From assembly GCA_048268485.1 (NCBI GenBank), contig JBLWVL010000002.1, forward strand, positions 1 to 64,000: a DNA stretch of 64,000 bases. Direction: 5' to 3'. Below are positions 37,016 through 46,107 of the stretch, one piece after another. The position numbers and the translations under genes were made by a program. This DNA is from Oceanospirillum sp048268485. GTDB lineage: Bacteria > Pseudomonadota > Gammaproteobacteria > Pseudomonadales > Halomonadaceae. Each line of letters opens with the position of its first letter. The stretch's first letter is position 1. Under the pieces are notes generated by a model. It searched no databases, had not been told where the DNA came from, and worked only from the letters and a program-made list of their open reading frames with translations.

Positions 37016-37058
37016 AGCCTCTTTTTATTTATATTTTGCATAGCAATGAGGCTTTTTT
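37016..37058 (+). terminator. Terminator-like hairpin between arcD and arcA
   Basis: Outer 6-bp stem (37016-37021 and 37048-37053) with an inner TTGC-ATA-GCAA stem and a T6 tail. It lies upstream of the arcA ribosome-binding site. Partial termination would set arcD below or apart from arcABC; strength uncertain. Confidence 0.5.
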
Positions 37059-37077
37059 ACATCATAAGGACACGAAA

Positions 37078-38319
37078 ATGATTGAGTTTGGCGTTCACTC
37101 TGAAGTAGGAAAATTGCGTAAAGTCATCGTATGTCAGCCAGGTCTTGCCCACTCACGCCTGACACCAGGTAACGCAGCTGAATTATTATATGACGATGTA
37201 TTATGGGTACAGCAGGCTCGCACAGACCATATAGACTTTTGCATGAAAATGGAAAGTCGAGGAGTACAGGTACTTGAGTTTGGTCAGTTATTAAAAGAAA
37301 CAGTGCAGAACAAAGAGGCTAGAGCTTGGATTCTAAATCGGCGCATTAATGAAAACCAAGTCGGTGTAGGTATGCTGAACGAGTTACACAGTTGGCTTAA
37401 TGGTATGCCTGCCGAGCAATTGGCTATGTATTTAATCGGTGGTATTGCATCGCATGAATTACCATTTAAGCCTCACGGCATGTTTGGTAATTACCTTGGA
37501 AATGATGGTTTTGTTATCCCTCCATTGCCTAATACGCAGTTTACTCGCGATAACAGTAGCTGGATTTATAATGGGGTGACGGTTAACCCTATGTATTGGC
37601 CAGCTCGTAAACCAGAAACATTATTAGTCACTGCAATTTATAAATTTCACCCAGCTTTTGCTCCGGCGTTTAATAATGGTGATTTTAAAATTTGGTGGGG
37701 TGATCCAGACCAAGACCATGGCCCAGCAACTGCTGAAGGCGGAGATGTTATGGCGTGGGGCAATGGTAGTGTATTGATAGGAATGGGGGAGCGCACTTCA
37801 CCTCAAGCCGTTGGGCAAATTGCTAAAAAATTATTTGAAGAAGGTGCGGCTACTCGAGTGGTTGCCTGTCAAATGCCACGATCACGTGCAGCCATGCATT
37901 TGGATACGGTGTTTAGTCACTGCGATCGAGATGTCGTTACTGCTTTTACTGATGTCTGTGATGAAATTGAATGTTATAGCCTAAGACCGAGTGATAACGC
38001 TGATAAAATTGACTTCCGTAAAGAAAAGAAACACCTGTTTGATGTCGCAGCAGAATGTTTAGGCATTAAAAAACTTAATGTCGTGCAAACTGGCGGTGAT
38101 AGTTATCAAAAAGAACGAGAACAATGGGATGACGGTAACAATGTAGTGGCATTAGAACCAGGTGTTGTTGTTGCTTATGACCGTAATACATACACCAATA
38201 CTTTGTTACGTAAAGCAGGTGTAGAAGTTATTACCGTTAGTGGTTCTGAATTAGGTCGAGGACGCGGTGGCGGTCATTGTATGACATGTCCGGTCTGGCG
38301 TGATCCTGTTGAATATTAA
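37078..38319 (+). CDS. arcA: Arginine deiminase
   Basis: 413 residues from the ATG at 37078 with AAGGA 8 nt upstream; an in-frame upstream extension is unlikely because the family starts at this point (Pseudomonas enzyme 418). It hydrolyses arginine to citrulline and ammonia. Visible: FTRDNSSWIYNGV, GGDVMAWGNGSVLIGMGERT, HLDTVFSHCDRD, and the nucleophile Cys401 in GRGGGHCMTCP. First enzyme of the deiminase pathway that yields ATP from arginine without oxygen. AT-rich composition like the rest of the block. Confidence 0.97.
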   Translation: MIEFGVHSEVGKLRKVIVCQPGLAHSRLTPGNAAELLYDDVLWVQQARTDHIDFCMKMESRGVQVLEFGQLLKETVQNKEARAWILNRRINENQVGVGMLNELHSWLNGMPAEQLAMYLIGGIASHELPFKPHGMFGNYLGNDGFVIPPLPNTQFTRDNSSWIYNGVTVNPMYWPARKPETLLVTAIYKFHPAFAPAFNNGDFKIWWGDPDQDHGPATAEGGDVMAWGNGSVLIGMGERTSPQAVGQIAKKLFEEGAATRVVACQMPRSRAAMHLDTVFSHCDRDVVTAFTDVCDEIECYSLRPSDNADKIDFRKEKKHLFDVAAECLGIKKLNVVQTGGDSYQKEREQWDDGNNVVALEPGVVVAYDRNTYTNTLLRKAGVEVITVSGSELGRGRGGGHCMTCPVWRDPVEY

Positions 38320-38357
38320 AGGCCAAATATTAATTTCACCCATATAGAAATTATTTT

Positions 38358-38393
38358 AATCAACTGAATTTTATCACTATTATTCAGTTGATT
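38358..38393 (+). repeat. Perfect 12-bp inverted repeat between arcA and arcB
   Basis: Arms 38358-38369 and 38382-38393 with a 12-nt loop, ending 18 bp before the arcB start. No T tract of terminator length follows. Probably an mRNA stem-loop for processing or stability of the arc transcript. Confidence 0.6.
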
Positions 38394-38411
38394 TATTCAA
38401 GGAATTTACAG

Positions 38412-39413
38412 ATGGCATTTAATTTACGCAATAGAAATTTTATTAAGCTATTAGATTTTACTCAACGTGATGTGACTTTTTTATTAGATCTAGCTCGAGA
38501 TCTCAAGCGCGCAAAATATACCGGAATGGAGCAACAGGAGTTAAAAGGTAAAAATATTTGTTTGATCTTTGAAAAATCCTCGACTCGTACTATGTGTGCA
38601 TTTGAAGTGGCTTCTTTTGATCAAGGCGCACAGGTGACTTATTTAGGACCATCAGGTTCACAAATCGGTAAAAAAGAGTCCATGAAAGATACGGCCCGTG
38701 TACTGGGCCGTATGTTTGATGCAATTGAATATAGAGGTTTTGGCCAAGAAATTGTTGAAGAGCTAGCTAAATACGCTGGCGTACCTGTATACAACGGATT
38801 GACGGATGAATTCCATCCAACTCAAATGCTGGCTGATTTGTTAACCATGCGAGAGAACAGTGGTAAAGCACTAAGTGAAATCAGTTACGCCTTTGTGGGT
38901 GATGCTCATTCAAATATGGGTCATTCATTGATGATCGCAGGTTGTTTAATGGGAATGGATGTGCGTATTGCCGCTCCTAAATCATTATGGCCAAGCGAAG
39001 CGTTTTTAAAGCCAGCCCGCGAGTTAGAAAAACGTTACGGCGCAAAGCTCACCATTACAGAAGACCCTAAAGAAGCGGTTAAAGGGTGTGATTTTATTCA
39101 CACAGACGTTTGGGTTTCTATGGGAGAGCCAGATTCTGTTTGGGAAGAGCGAATCAAACTGCTAACGCCTTACCGAGTAGACAGTAAATTAATGGAGGCA
39201 ACAGGCAATAGTGCTACTAAATTTATGCATTGCCTACCTGCTTTTCATAACCGCGATACGGATGTAGGTGAAGAAATCTTTCAAAAATTTGGTATTACTG
39301 AAATGGAAGTGTCTGAAGACGTGTTTGAGTCTGTTGCTGGCATTCAGTTTGATCAGGCAGAGAATCGCTTGCATACGATTAAAGCGATGCTTGTAGCAAC
39401 GCTTGGTAATTAA
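38412..39413 (+). CDS. arcB: Ornithine carbamoyltransferase, catabolic type
   Basis: 333 residues from the ATG at 38412 (AGGA upstream). Carbamoyl-phosphate site FEKSSTRTMCAFE, DEFHPTQMLADLLTM, and the ornithine-site HCLPAFHNR are intact. In this setting it would run backwards: citrulline plus phosphate to ornithine and carbamoyl phosphate. Sequence alone cannot separate catabolic from anabolic enzymes; the arcD-arcA-arcC context decides. 14 bp before arcC. Confidence 0.95.
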   Translation: MAFNLRNRNFIKLLDFTQRDVTFLLDLARDLKRAKYTGMEQQELKGKNICLIFEKSSTRTMCAFEVASFDQGAQVTYLGPSGSQIGKKESMKDTARVLGRMFDAIEYRGFGQEIVEELAKYAGVPVYNGLTDEFHPTQMLADLLTMRENSGKALSEISYAFVGDAHSNMGHSLMIAGCLMGMDVRIAAPKSLWPSEAFLKPARELEKRYGAKLTITEDPKEAVKGCDFIHTDVWVSMGEPDSVWEERIKLLTPYRVDSKLMEATGNSATKFMHCLPAFHNRDTDVGEEIFQKFGITEMEVSEDVFESVAGIQFDQAENRLHTIKAMLVATLGN

Positions 39414-39427
39414 ACAGGAGCGTTAAT

Positions 39428-40357
39428 ATGAGAATCGTAGTCGCATTGGGTGGTAACGCCTTACTCAAGCGTGGCGAGTCATTAACTGCGGAAACGCAGC
39501 GAGATAATATTAAAATCGCAGCGCAGGCATTGGCAAAAATCGCTGCCAATAATGAACTGATTATTACCCACGGCAATGGACCTCAAGTCGGTTTATTAGC
39601 TCTACAGGGCAACGCTTATAAGCCGGATGAATTGTATCCTCTTGATGTCCTCGGTGCAGAAACCGAGGGGATGATTGGATATATGATAGAACAAGAAATG
39701 GGTAATTTGGTGCCACTCGAACGGCCTTTAGCAACCCTGTTGACTATGATTGAAGTTGACTCCAAAGATCCTGCTTTTAGCAATCCAACTAAATTCATCG
39801 GTCCTGTTTATGAGGAAGCAGAAGCCAAAAAATTAGCCAAAGACAATCACTGGAGCATAAAACCTGATGGTGATAAGTGGCGTCGTGTTGTGCCTTCTCC
39901 TTTACCAAAACGTATTTTTGAGATTCGTCCGATTCGCTGGTTATTAGAAAAAAATACCATAGTGATTGCCAGTGGCGGTGGCGGAATACCGACTATGTAC
40001 GATGCCGATAGTCGGCTTCAGGGCGTCGAGGCGGTGATAGATAAAGATTTGTCCACTGAATTACTAGCACGTGAATTAGGTGCAGATTTATATATTATGG
40101 CCACGGATGCTGAGGCTGTGTTTCTTGATTGGAACAGGCATGAGCAACGAGGGATTAAATGTGTTAATCCAAGTAATTTAGCAGAATATGAATTTGCCGC
40201 GGGTTCCATGGGCCCTAAAGTCAGCGCCGCGTGTCAATTTGCCGAGAAGACAGGTAAGGTCGCAGCGATTGGATCATTAGAGGATTTAGAAAAGATAGTG
40301 GCTGGCGTGGCAGGAACCCGAGTCAGTAAACTGGTTGAAGAAATGGAAACGTATTGA
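39428..40357 (+). CDS. arcC: Carbamate kinase
   Basis: 309 residues, amino-acid-kinase fold: VVALGGNALLKRG at the N terminus, ITHGNGPQVGLLALQ, IASGGGGIPTM and DADLYIM-like region with DAEAVFLDW. It transfers phosphate from carbamoyl phosphate to ADP, giving ATP, CO2 and ammonia: the energy-yielding last step of the arginine deiminase route. Last gene of the AT-rich block. Confidence 0.96.
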   Translation: MRIVVALGGNALLKRGESLTAETQRDNIKIAAQALAKIAANNELIITHGNGPQVGLLALQGNAYKPDELYPLDVLGAETEGMIGYMIEQEMGNLVPLERPLATLLTMIEVDSKDPAFSNPTKFIGPVYEEAEAKKLAKDNHWSIKPDGDKWRRVVPSPLPKRIFEIRPIRWLLEKNTIVIASGGGGIPTMYDADSRLQGVEAVIDKDLSTELLARELGADLYIMATDAEAVFLDWNRHEQRGIKCVNPSNLAEYEFAAGSMGPKVSAACQFAEKTGKVAAIGSLEDLEKIVAGVAGTRVSKLVEEMETY

Positions 40358-40764
40358 CGAATATATCCGTAACCTAATCCAGACAATAACAAGGCCACCT
40401 TAACCAATTAAGATAGCTTTTAATTTTGCTGGTTCCTCGTTGCCACACTCTTAAGGCTGGTTAGTTGGAGAGAACTCCATTGGGCATAACTTGCCTATTG
40501 GTTTGTCTCCAGCTGCTGTGCAGCTGATATTCACCCAAATATCGCTCCCTCAACACCTGATACCCGGTCTGTCATCGCACCGTCATACAGCCTTCATAAG
40601 CTTCCAGTAACGAAGCACAGCTGTAAAAGTATAAACTGCTTGCCTGTTGTGTCGCGGTTTCGCATACTGACATACACCTTTGACATACTCGTTCACCTGA
40701 ATCAACCCACTCTAAATTACGAGTTACAAGCCTTGCAGATTCCATGCAATAACGGACGTTTGAT
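40358..40764. other. Structured intergenic region after arcC
   Basis: About 400 bp with no gene. Three consecutive hairpins are visible: 40466-40479 (5-bp stem, AGAA loop), about 40478-40502 (about 10-bp stem with mismatch), and 40510-40526 (perfect 7-bp stem, TGT loop). None has a T tract. TTGACA at 40680-40685 has no matching -10 at normal spacing. It marks the right edge of the arc block. Confidence 0.45.
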
Positions 40765-43170
40765 TTGAAAAAATCAGCACTACACAAACGGCTTTCATAC
40801 AGACAGGCTAAATTTACTGTCATTGTTGCCCTGTTACTGGGTCTGGTATTTAGTAGTATTCAAATTGCGATCGATATCAGCCATAGCCGTGAAAGCATGA
40901 AGAACAAAGTTCAGCAGGTGATTTATCTGGTAGAGGAGTCTGCTGTACAGGCTGCCTATAACATTGATAAAGACCTGGCTGAACGGGTTGTAAAAGGCCT
41001 GATCAATCATGCCTATATACACTTCGCTCAGATTCGCCTGGATGACAATAGTGTATTAGCGACCTCAGATACACCAACCTATGATAATGGTGTTATATCT
41101 CAAATTATGGAGGAAGACCGCCGTTCCTATGCCGTCCCTCTGCTCACCGTTTTTGAAGAGATGCCCATCGGCACCCTGATCGTAGAAACAGACCCTGAAG
41201 CATTAAGCCATGACATCTTCGACAGAGGGGTTGTGATTCTATTAACCGGCTTTCTGCGTAATGTACTTCTGGCCATCTGCTTGTTCTTTGTGTTCCACAT
41301 ACTCATCAGCCGTCCACTGACACGCTTGTCTGACAGTCTGATACTGCTCAGTAAAAAACATCATGCTGACCAAGAAATACCCAGATTGAAAGGGCATGCC
41401 GACGATGAGCTGGGCTTTCTTGTAGACAGCTTTAATGAGCTCTGGAGTTCGCGCAATCAAGCAGAAGAAGCTCTAAGAAGTAGTGAACAGTTCAACCGGG
41501 ATGTAATGAACAGTATCGGTGATATGCTGATTATATGCGAAGCTGACTTACGCATTTATGATGCTAACCATAATGCCCTAGAGGCTCTGGGGTTTGATAA
41601 AGAAGATCTGCTCGGCAGTAATTTGAGAAAACTGTTCAGTGAAGAGCAGCTTCCTCAGCTTCTGGCAACACTAAGCTCAGAATCGGATACTCAGGAGGCC
41701 TACCTGGAAGGTGAGCTTAAAAGCCTGGAGGGCTATCTGATCCCTGTTGAAATCAAAGCCCGCCGCATTAACCTGAATGGAAAAACCTATATTCTGACAC
41801 TATCGCGGGATATATCCTTACGCAAAGAGCAGGAAGCTCGTATCCATCATTTGGCTTACTTTGATTCTCTGACTAGTCTGCCTAATCGCAGTCACTTTCT
41901 CGACCGGCTGCATCAGGTGCAAGCTAAAAGTCTGCAGCACAATATGTACAGTGCTCTGCTCTTTATTGACCTGGATCGCTTTAAGAATATCAATGACTCA
42001 CTGGGGCATGATATTGGCGATAAACTTCTTATTATCGTTGCCTCCCGGCTAGAGGAGATGATGCGGGAAGAAGATACAGTCGCGAGACTAGGGGGCGATG
42101 AATTTGTTGTGGTTCTTCCGGAATTAGCAGAACAGCAGGAACCCGCAGCCCTTAGTGCTCAGGCTATAACCAATCGCATCCTGAGCGCAATGGAAAAACC
42201 CTTCCATATCGATCAGCATATTTTGCATATATCAGCCAGTATCGGCATCCGCCTGTTCCCGGATGATGATAACGATATCAAAAATATTGTGAAGCAGGCA
42301 GATACCGCTCTTTACCGAGCGAAGTCCAATGGGAAAAACACCTTCCACTTCTACAGGCCCAGCATGCAACTGTTAGCTGATCAGCACCTTGCGATGGAGC
42401 GAGCGCTGCATACAGCACTGGAGCACAACGAATTTTACCTTCATTACCAGCCCCAGGTTGACCATAATTTCAGCATTATCGGTACTGAAGCATTAATCCG
42501 TTGGCAACACCCGGAGCAAGGCTTTGTCCCCCCGGATCAATTTATAGGACTGGCAGAAGAAACCGGTCTTATTATCTCTATAGGGCGCTGGGTACTGCAG
42601 CAAGCTTGCTCACAGCTAGCTCAATGGCAGGAGCAGAAATTATGTCCACCTCATTTCCGCATGGCCGTTAATATCAGTGCTAAGCAGTTCGACCACCCTC
42701 AGTTCCTTAATATACTTTCTGAAGTCATTAAAAGCACAGGAGTTGACCCAAACAAACTGGAACTTGAGTTAACCGAAAGCCTACTGGTGAAAAATATGGA
42801 TGCTATTATTATCCGTATGAATGCCATTCGCGCCATGGGGATCGCACTTTCTATTGATGACTTTGGTACAGGTTACTCCTCACTGAAATATCTTAAGCAG
42901 ATGCCGATTAACCAGCTTAAAATTGATAAATCCTTTGTCATGGATTTGCTCACAGATGCTAACGACCGGGCAATTACAGAAACCATTATAGCCATGGCGA
43001 CCCACCTAAAGATGGATATCATTGCGGAAGGCGTTGAGGATGCAGCTATTATGGACTTACTCGCCCGGTTGGGCTGCAAACACTTCCAGGGCTACTACTT
43101 CAGTCGCCCGGTTAGCGCTGAAAATTGCTCTCAGCTGCTTCAGGTGCAAAAACTACCCTTAGGTAGCTAA
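40765..43170 (+). CDS. Membrane sensor with PAS, GGDEF and EAL domains (TTG start)
   Basis: 801 residues. TM1 (about 18-38), a periplasmic domain of about 110 residues, TM2 (about 150-172), HAMP, a PAS domain (about 240-355), GGDEF domain with RLGGDEFVV near residue 443 and a RxxD inhibitory site (REED) five residues before it, then EAL domain with EALIRWQ near 575, DDFGTGYSSL and KIDKSF. Both catalytic motifs look intact, so it may both make and degrade cyclic di-GMP. TTG at 40765 is the only usable start: an in-frame TAA is 15 bp upstream, and GGACG precedes it. It is convergent with crp. Confidence 0.92.
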   Translation: MKKSALHKRLSYRQAKFTVIVALLLGLVFSSIQIAIDISHSRESMKNKVQQVIYLVEESAVQAAYNIDKDLAERVVKGLINHAYIHFAQIRLDDNSVLATSDTPTYDNGVISQIMEEDRRSYAVPLLTVFEEMPIGTLIVETDPEALSHDIFDRGVVILLTGFLRNVLLAICLFFVFHILISRPLTRLSDSLILLSKKHHADQEIPRLKGHADDELGFLVDSFNELWSSRNQAEEALRSSEQFNRDVMNSIGDMLIICEADLRIYDANHNALEALGFDKEDLLGSNLRKLFSEEQLPQLLATLSSESDTQEAYLEGELKSLEGYLIPVEIKARRINLNGKTYILTLSRDISLRKEQEARIHHLAYFDSLTSLPNRSHFLDRLHQVQAKSLQHNMYSALLFIDLDRFKNINDSLGHDIGDKLLIIVASRLEEMMREEDTVARLGGDEFVVVLPELAEQQEPAALSAQAITNRILSAMEKPFHIDQHILHISASIGIRLFPDDDNDIKNIVKQADTALYRAKSNGKNTFHFYRPSMQLLADQHLAMERALHTALEHNEFYLHYQPQVDHNFSIIGTEALIRWQHPEQGFVPPDQFIGLAEETGLIISIGRWVLQQACSQLAQWQEQKLCPPHFRMAVNISAKQFDHPQFLNILSEVIKSTGVDPNKLELELTESLLVKNMDAIIIRMNAIRAMGIALSIDDFGTGYSSLKYLKQMPINQLKIDKSFVMDLLTDANDRAITETIIAMATHLKMDIIAEGVEDAAIMDLLARLGCKHFQGYYFSRPVSAENCSQLLQVQKLPLGS

Positions 43171-43235
43171 GCCACCACGTAAAGGTTCTTATAGCAGATA
43201 GCGCCCTGGTAGCTTTTATACAGTCAGGATACGCC

Positions 43236-43868
43236 TCACCGAGTCCCGTACACTACCATTGTCTTACCACTTGCCGTTACCAACCCCTTTTCTTCAAGAT
43301 CTTTGAGCACACGCCCTACCATCTCACGTGAGCAGCCCACAATGCGGGCAATCTCCTGACGGGTTACTTTAATCTGCATGCCATCCGGGTGCGTCATTGC
43401 ATCCGGCTCCTTGCATAGATCCAGCAGTGTGCGGGCAACCCGACCAGTAACATCCATAAAAGCCAGATCTCCGACTTTACGGGTCGTATTGCGTAAACGG
43501 ACAGCAACCTGATTACCCAGCACATACAACAAGCTCGGATCTGTTTTTGTCAGTTCGTTAAAACGGCTATAGCTAACCTCTGCAACTTCAACATCAGTCT
43601 TTGCCTTAACCCAGGCACTGCGGCGGCTGATCTCATCGAAAAGTCCCATTTCACCAAAAAAAGACCCCTCATTAAGATAGGCAACCACCATCTCATGACC
43701 ATCTTCATCTTCAATCGATACAGTGACAGAGCCCTTAATCAGATAGAAGAGAGAATTACTCTCATCCCCTGCTGAGATCAATGTTGAGCGTTTAGCGAAA
43801 CTTCTTCTGTGACTGATCACCAAAAAGTCACTTAGGCCTGAAATCTCCTTTTTTATGGCAGGTAGCAT
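43236..43868 (-). CDS. crp: cAMP-responsive regulator CRP/Vfr
   Basis: 210 residues, same length as E. coli CRP. Cyclic-nucleotide-binding domain with the phosphate-binding cassette GEMGLFDEISRRSAWV, which keeps the Arg-Ser pair that contacts cAMP; long C-helix; helix-turn-helix TRQEIARIVGCSREMVGRVL. Global regulator of catabolism and, in Pseudomonas, of virulence and motility. Divergent from the OsmC-family gene, an association also seen in E. coli (yhfA-crp). Confidence 0.94.
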   Translation of the reverse strand: MLPAIKKEISGLSDFLVISHRRSFAKRSTLISAGDESNSLFYLIKGSVTVSIEDEDGHEMVVAYLNEGSFFGEMGLFDEISRRSAWVKAKTDVEVAEVSYSRFNELTKTDPSLLYVLGNQVAVRLRNTTRKVGDLAFMDVTGRVARTLLDLCKEPDAMTHPDGMQIKVTRQEIARIVGCSREMVGRVLKDLEEKGLVTASGKTMVVYGTR

Positions 43869-44073
43869 AGCAAAAACCCTTTTTTTCTTGCATATATATA
43901 ATTATGGAGCATGACAATACCCGATCTTTCCTGAAACAACAAAAGCCATTTCCAATAAAGCTGTACTAGTATGCTTTTTTAACGGTAAAACTTGCGCCCC
44001 CCGGATAGATCAGCGATATTGCCCGTCAACGTTTACCTAAAATGTTAAACCGTAAGCAGGAGAAAACAACAGC

Positions 44074-44493
44074 ATGAAAGCAGTCGTAAAATGGACAGAT
44101 GGCGTTCAATTTCTGGCGGAATCCGGTTCAGGCCACGCTATTGTCGTTGATGGACCACCGGAAAAAGGTGGGCGTAACACAGGCCCTCGTCCAATGGAGC
44201 TACTCCTGATGGGTCTTGGTTCCTGCAGCTCGTTCGATGTTATCGGTATTATGCAAAAATCTCGACAGGATATTAGTGACTGCCATGTTGAAATTGAAGC
44301 AGAGCGAGCGGATGCGGTTCCGGCGCTCTTTACCAAAATTCACCTTCACTTCGTTATAAAGGGCCGTGGTATTAAAGAAGCCCATGTAAAACGTGCCGTT
44401 GAATTATCCGCTGAAAAATACTGCTCGGCTTCTATCATGCTGGCTGCAGGTGGAGTTGAAATCAGCCACGATTACGAAATTATTGAGCTATAA
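44074..44493 (+). CDS. OsmC/YhfA-family protein
   Basis: 139 residues with the OsmC-like fold: MELLLMGLGSCSSFDV and AVELSAEKYCSASIML carry the two redox cysteines Cys51 and Cys117, so peroxidase activity on organic hydroperoxides is possible. The closest known type is E. coli YhfA, also next to crp. CAGGAG precedes the ATG. Confidence 0.88.
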   Translation: MKAVVKWTDGVQFLAESGSGHAIVVDGPPEKGGRNTGPRPMELLLMGLGSCSSFDVIGIMQKSRQDISDCHVEIEAERADAVPALFTKIHLHFVIKGRGIKEAHVKRAVELSAEKYCSASIMLAAGGVEISHDYEIIEL

Positions 44494-44508
44494 AAAGTCT
44501 GTGAAAAC

Positions 44509-44545
44509 TGCCCTGACATATTTGTATATTAAAGGGCATTTTTTT
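44509..44545 (+). terminator. Terminator after the OsmC-family gene
   Basis: 6-bp stem (44509-44514 and 44533-44538) with an 18-nt loop, followed by T7. It is 16 bp past the stop codon and separates the gene from speD. Confidence 0.65.
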
Positions 44546-44648
44546 GTGCAATAGGCATTTTTTATAGGCATAATACGCGCCTTTCAAAAATGGCTAGCTC
44601 TCGGGTTAGTGGGTACTTAACGAATTTGCACAATGCGAGGTCTCGGGC

Positions 44649-45437
44649 ATGAAGGACAATATTAGGCTTCATGGGTTTAATAACCTTACCAGTTCCCTGA
44701 GCTTTAACATCTATGACATCTGCTATGCCAAAACAGAACAGCAACGTGAAGAGTATATCGACTATATTGATGAACTTTATAATGCTGAGCGCCTGACACA
44801 GATCCTGAAGGATGTAACCAATATTATTGGTGCCCATATACTTAATATCGCCCGTCAGGATTATGACCCTCACGGCGCCAGTGTTACTGTTTTAATTGCT
44901 GAGCATGAGTTGACAGATGAATCAGAAAATGAAGTCGGCCCGGGGCCATTACCAGAAACCGTTGTCGCACATCTTGATAAAAGCCATGTAACCGTTCACA
45001 CCTACCCGGAAAGCCACCCAGACGGCGGTATCAGCACCTTTCGCCTGGATATTGATGTATCCACCTGCGGTATGATTTCACCACTGAAAGCCCTGAACTA
45101 TCTGATCCATAGCTTTGACTCTGATATTGTCACCATGGACTATCGTGTTCGGGGGTTCACCCGTGATGAATCCGGCCGGAAGCTATTCATTGACCACCCG
45201 ATCACTTCGATCCAGGACTATCTATCTGAAGATACTAAAAATGCATACCAGATGATTGATGTGAACGTTTACCAGGAAAATATGTTCCATACCAAGATGT
45301 TGCTCAAAGACTTTGCTCTCGACAACTATCTGTTTGGTATCGATAAAAACAAGCTGACCTTTGAGGAGGCAGCCGATATCGAAGCCCGTCTGCGTAAAGA
45401 GATGCTGGAAATATTTTACTCTCGAAATATTGAGTAA
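44649..45437 (+). CDS. speD: S-adenosylmethionine decarboxylase proenzyme
   Basis: 262 residues (E. coli 264). The self-cleavage site is Lys111-Ser112 in VAHLDKSHVTVHTYPESHP, exactly the E. coli position; Ser112 would become the pyruvoyl cofactor. STCGMISPLKALNYLI and VRGFTRDESG follow. It supplies decarboxylated SAM for spermidine synthesis. Located between the OsmC gene and coq7 as in pseudomonads. Confidence 0.97.
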   Translation: MKDNIRLHGFNNLTSSLSFNIYDICYAKTEQQREEYIDYIDELYNAERLTQILKDVTNIIGAHILNIARQDYDPHGASVTVLIAEHELTDESENEVGPGPLPETVVAHLDKSHVTVHTYPESHPDGGISTFRLDIDVSTCGMISPLKALNYLIHSFDSDIVTMDYRVRGFTRDESGRKLFIDHPITSIQDYLSEDTKNAYQMIDVNVYQENMFHTKMLLKDFALDNYLFGIDKNKLTFEEAADIEARLRKEMLEIFYSRNIE

Positions 45438-45445
45438 ACACAGCC

Positions 45446-45509
45446 AGCGTTCCCCTCTCTGATACCCCAAATACAGCTATTACCATTGTATATAGCAGAG
45501 GGGAACGCT
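45446..45509. terminator. Long hairpin between convergent speD and membrane-protein genes
   Basis: Perfect 13-bp stem (45446-45458 and 45497-45509) with a 38-nt loop that has its own partial pairing. Only a broken T tract follows on the plus strand (TTTAGTTT). It probably ends speD transcription and could act on both strands. Confidence 0.6.
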
Positions 45510-45577
45510 TTAGTTTAACAATGGCATAACAACGCCATATAAGAATCTTGTCAAGAAGGAGTCATTTTGATCTTAGG

Positions 45578-45967
45578 TCAGGCCCGCCATATAAGATCAA
45601 GGACATAAGGTGCCAATACCGCAATCATCAACCCTGACAAAACAACACCGATAACACAGCCTGTTGCCATTGCCTTCTTTCCGGGAAAAAGAATTTCAGC
45701 CACCCTACCAGCAATACTGGCCATAACCTGAGAGAAGAAGATCGCACCATACATCAGCGTACTGATCACGACGAACAGATTAATCGTACTCAGAGCCTGC
45801 CACCAGATCCCTTCTGGCTGACTGAAACCGATAAGCGCTTTCACCACTGCCAAGATAATCAGAAAAACACAGCCAACCATGACATGGTGACGTAACGATA
45901 GTGAAGCATAAGCGGTTAAGAACGCAGTTATGCTACTGGATACTGACTTATTTAGCGAAACTGACAT
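45578..45967 (-). CDS. Small membrane protein, three predicted TM segments
   Basis: 129 residues from the ATG at 45967, 7 nt after AGGAG. Hydrophobic segments at about 29-48, 58-82 and 98-124. No motif or family recognised. Between convergent speD and the coq7 gene upstream on the same strand; no functional hint from context. Confidence 0.7.
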   Translation of the reverse strand: MSVSLNKSVSSSITAFLTAYASLSLRHHVMVGCVFLIILAVVKALIGFSQPEGIWWQALSTINLFVVISTLMYGAIFFSQVMASIAGRVAEILFPGKKAMATGCVIGVVLSGLMIAVLAPYVLDLIWRA

Positions 45968-46107
45968 CACATTTCTCCTGAGAAATCAGCACCACGTCCC
46001 TGTAGCCATGATGCCAGGGTTGCAGGAGTCGCCAGACTTGAATCAGTCATTAGCAACCTCTTGCCTTACTGTTAGAGCTCTAATCTGAAAAAAGCATCAG
46101 AGACCTG

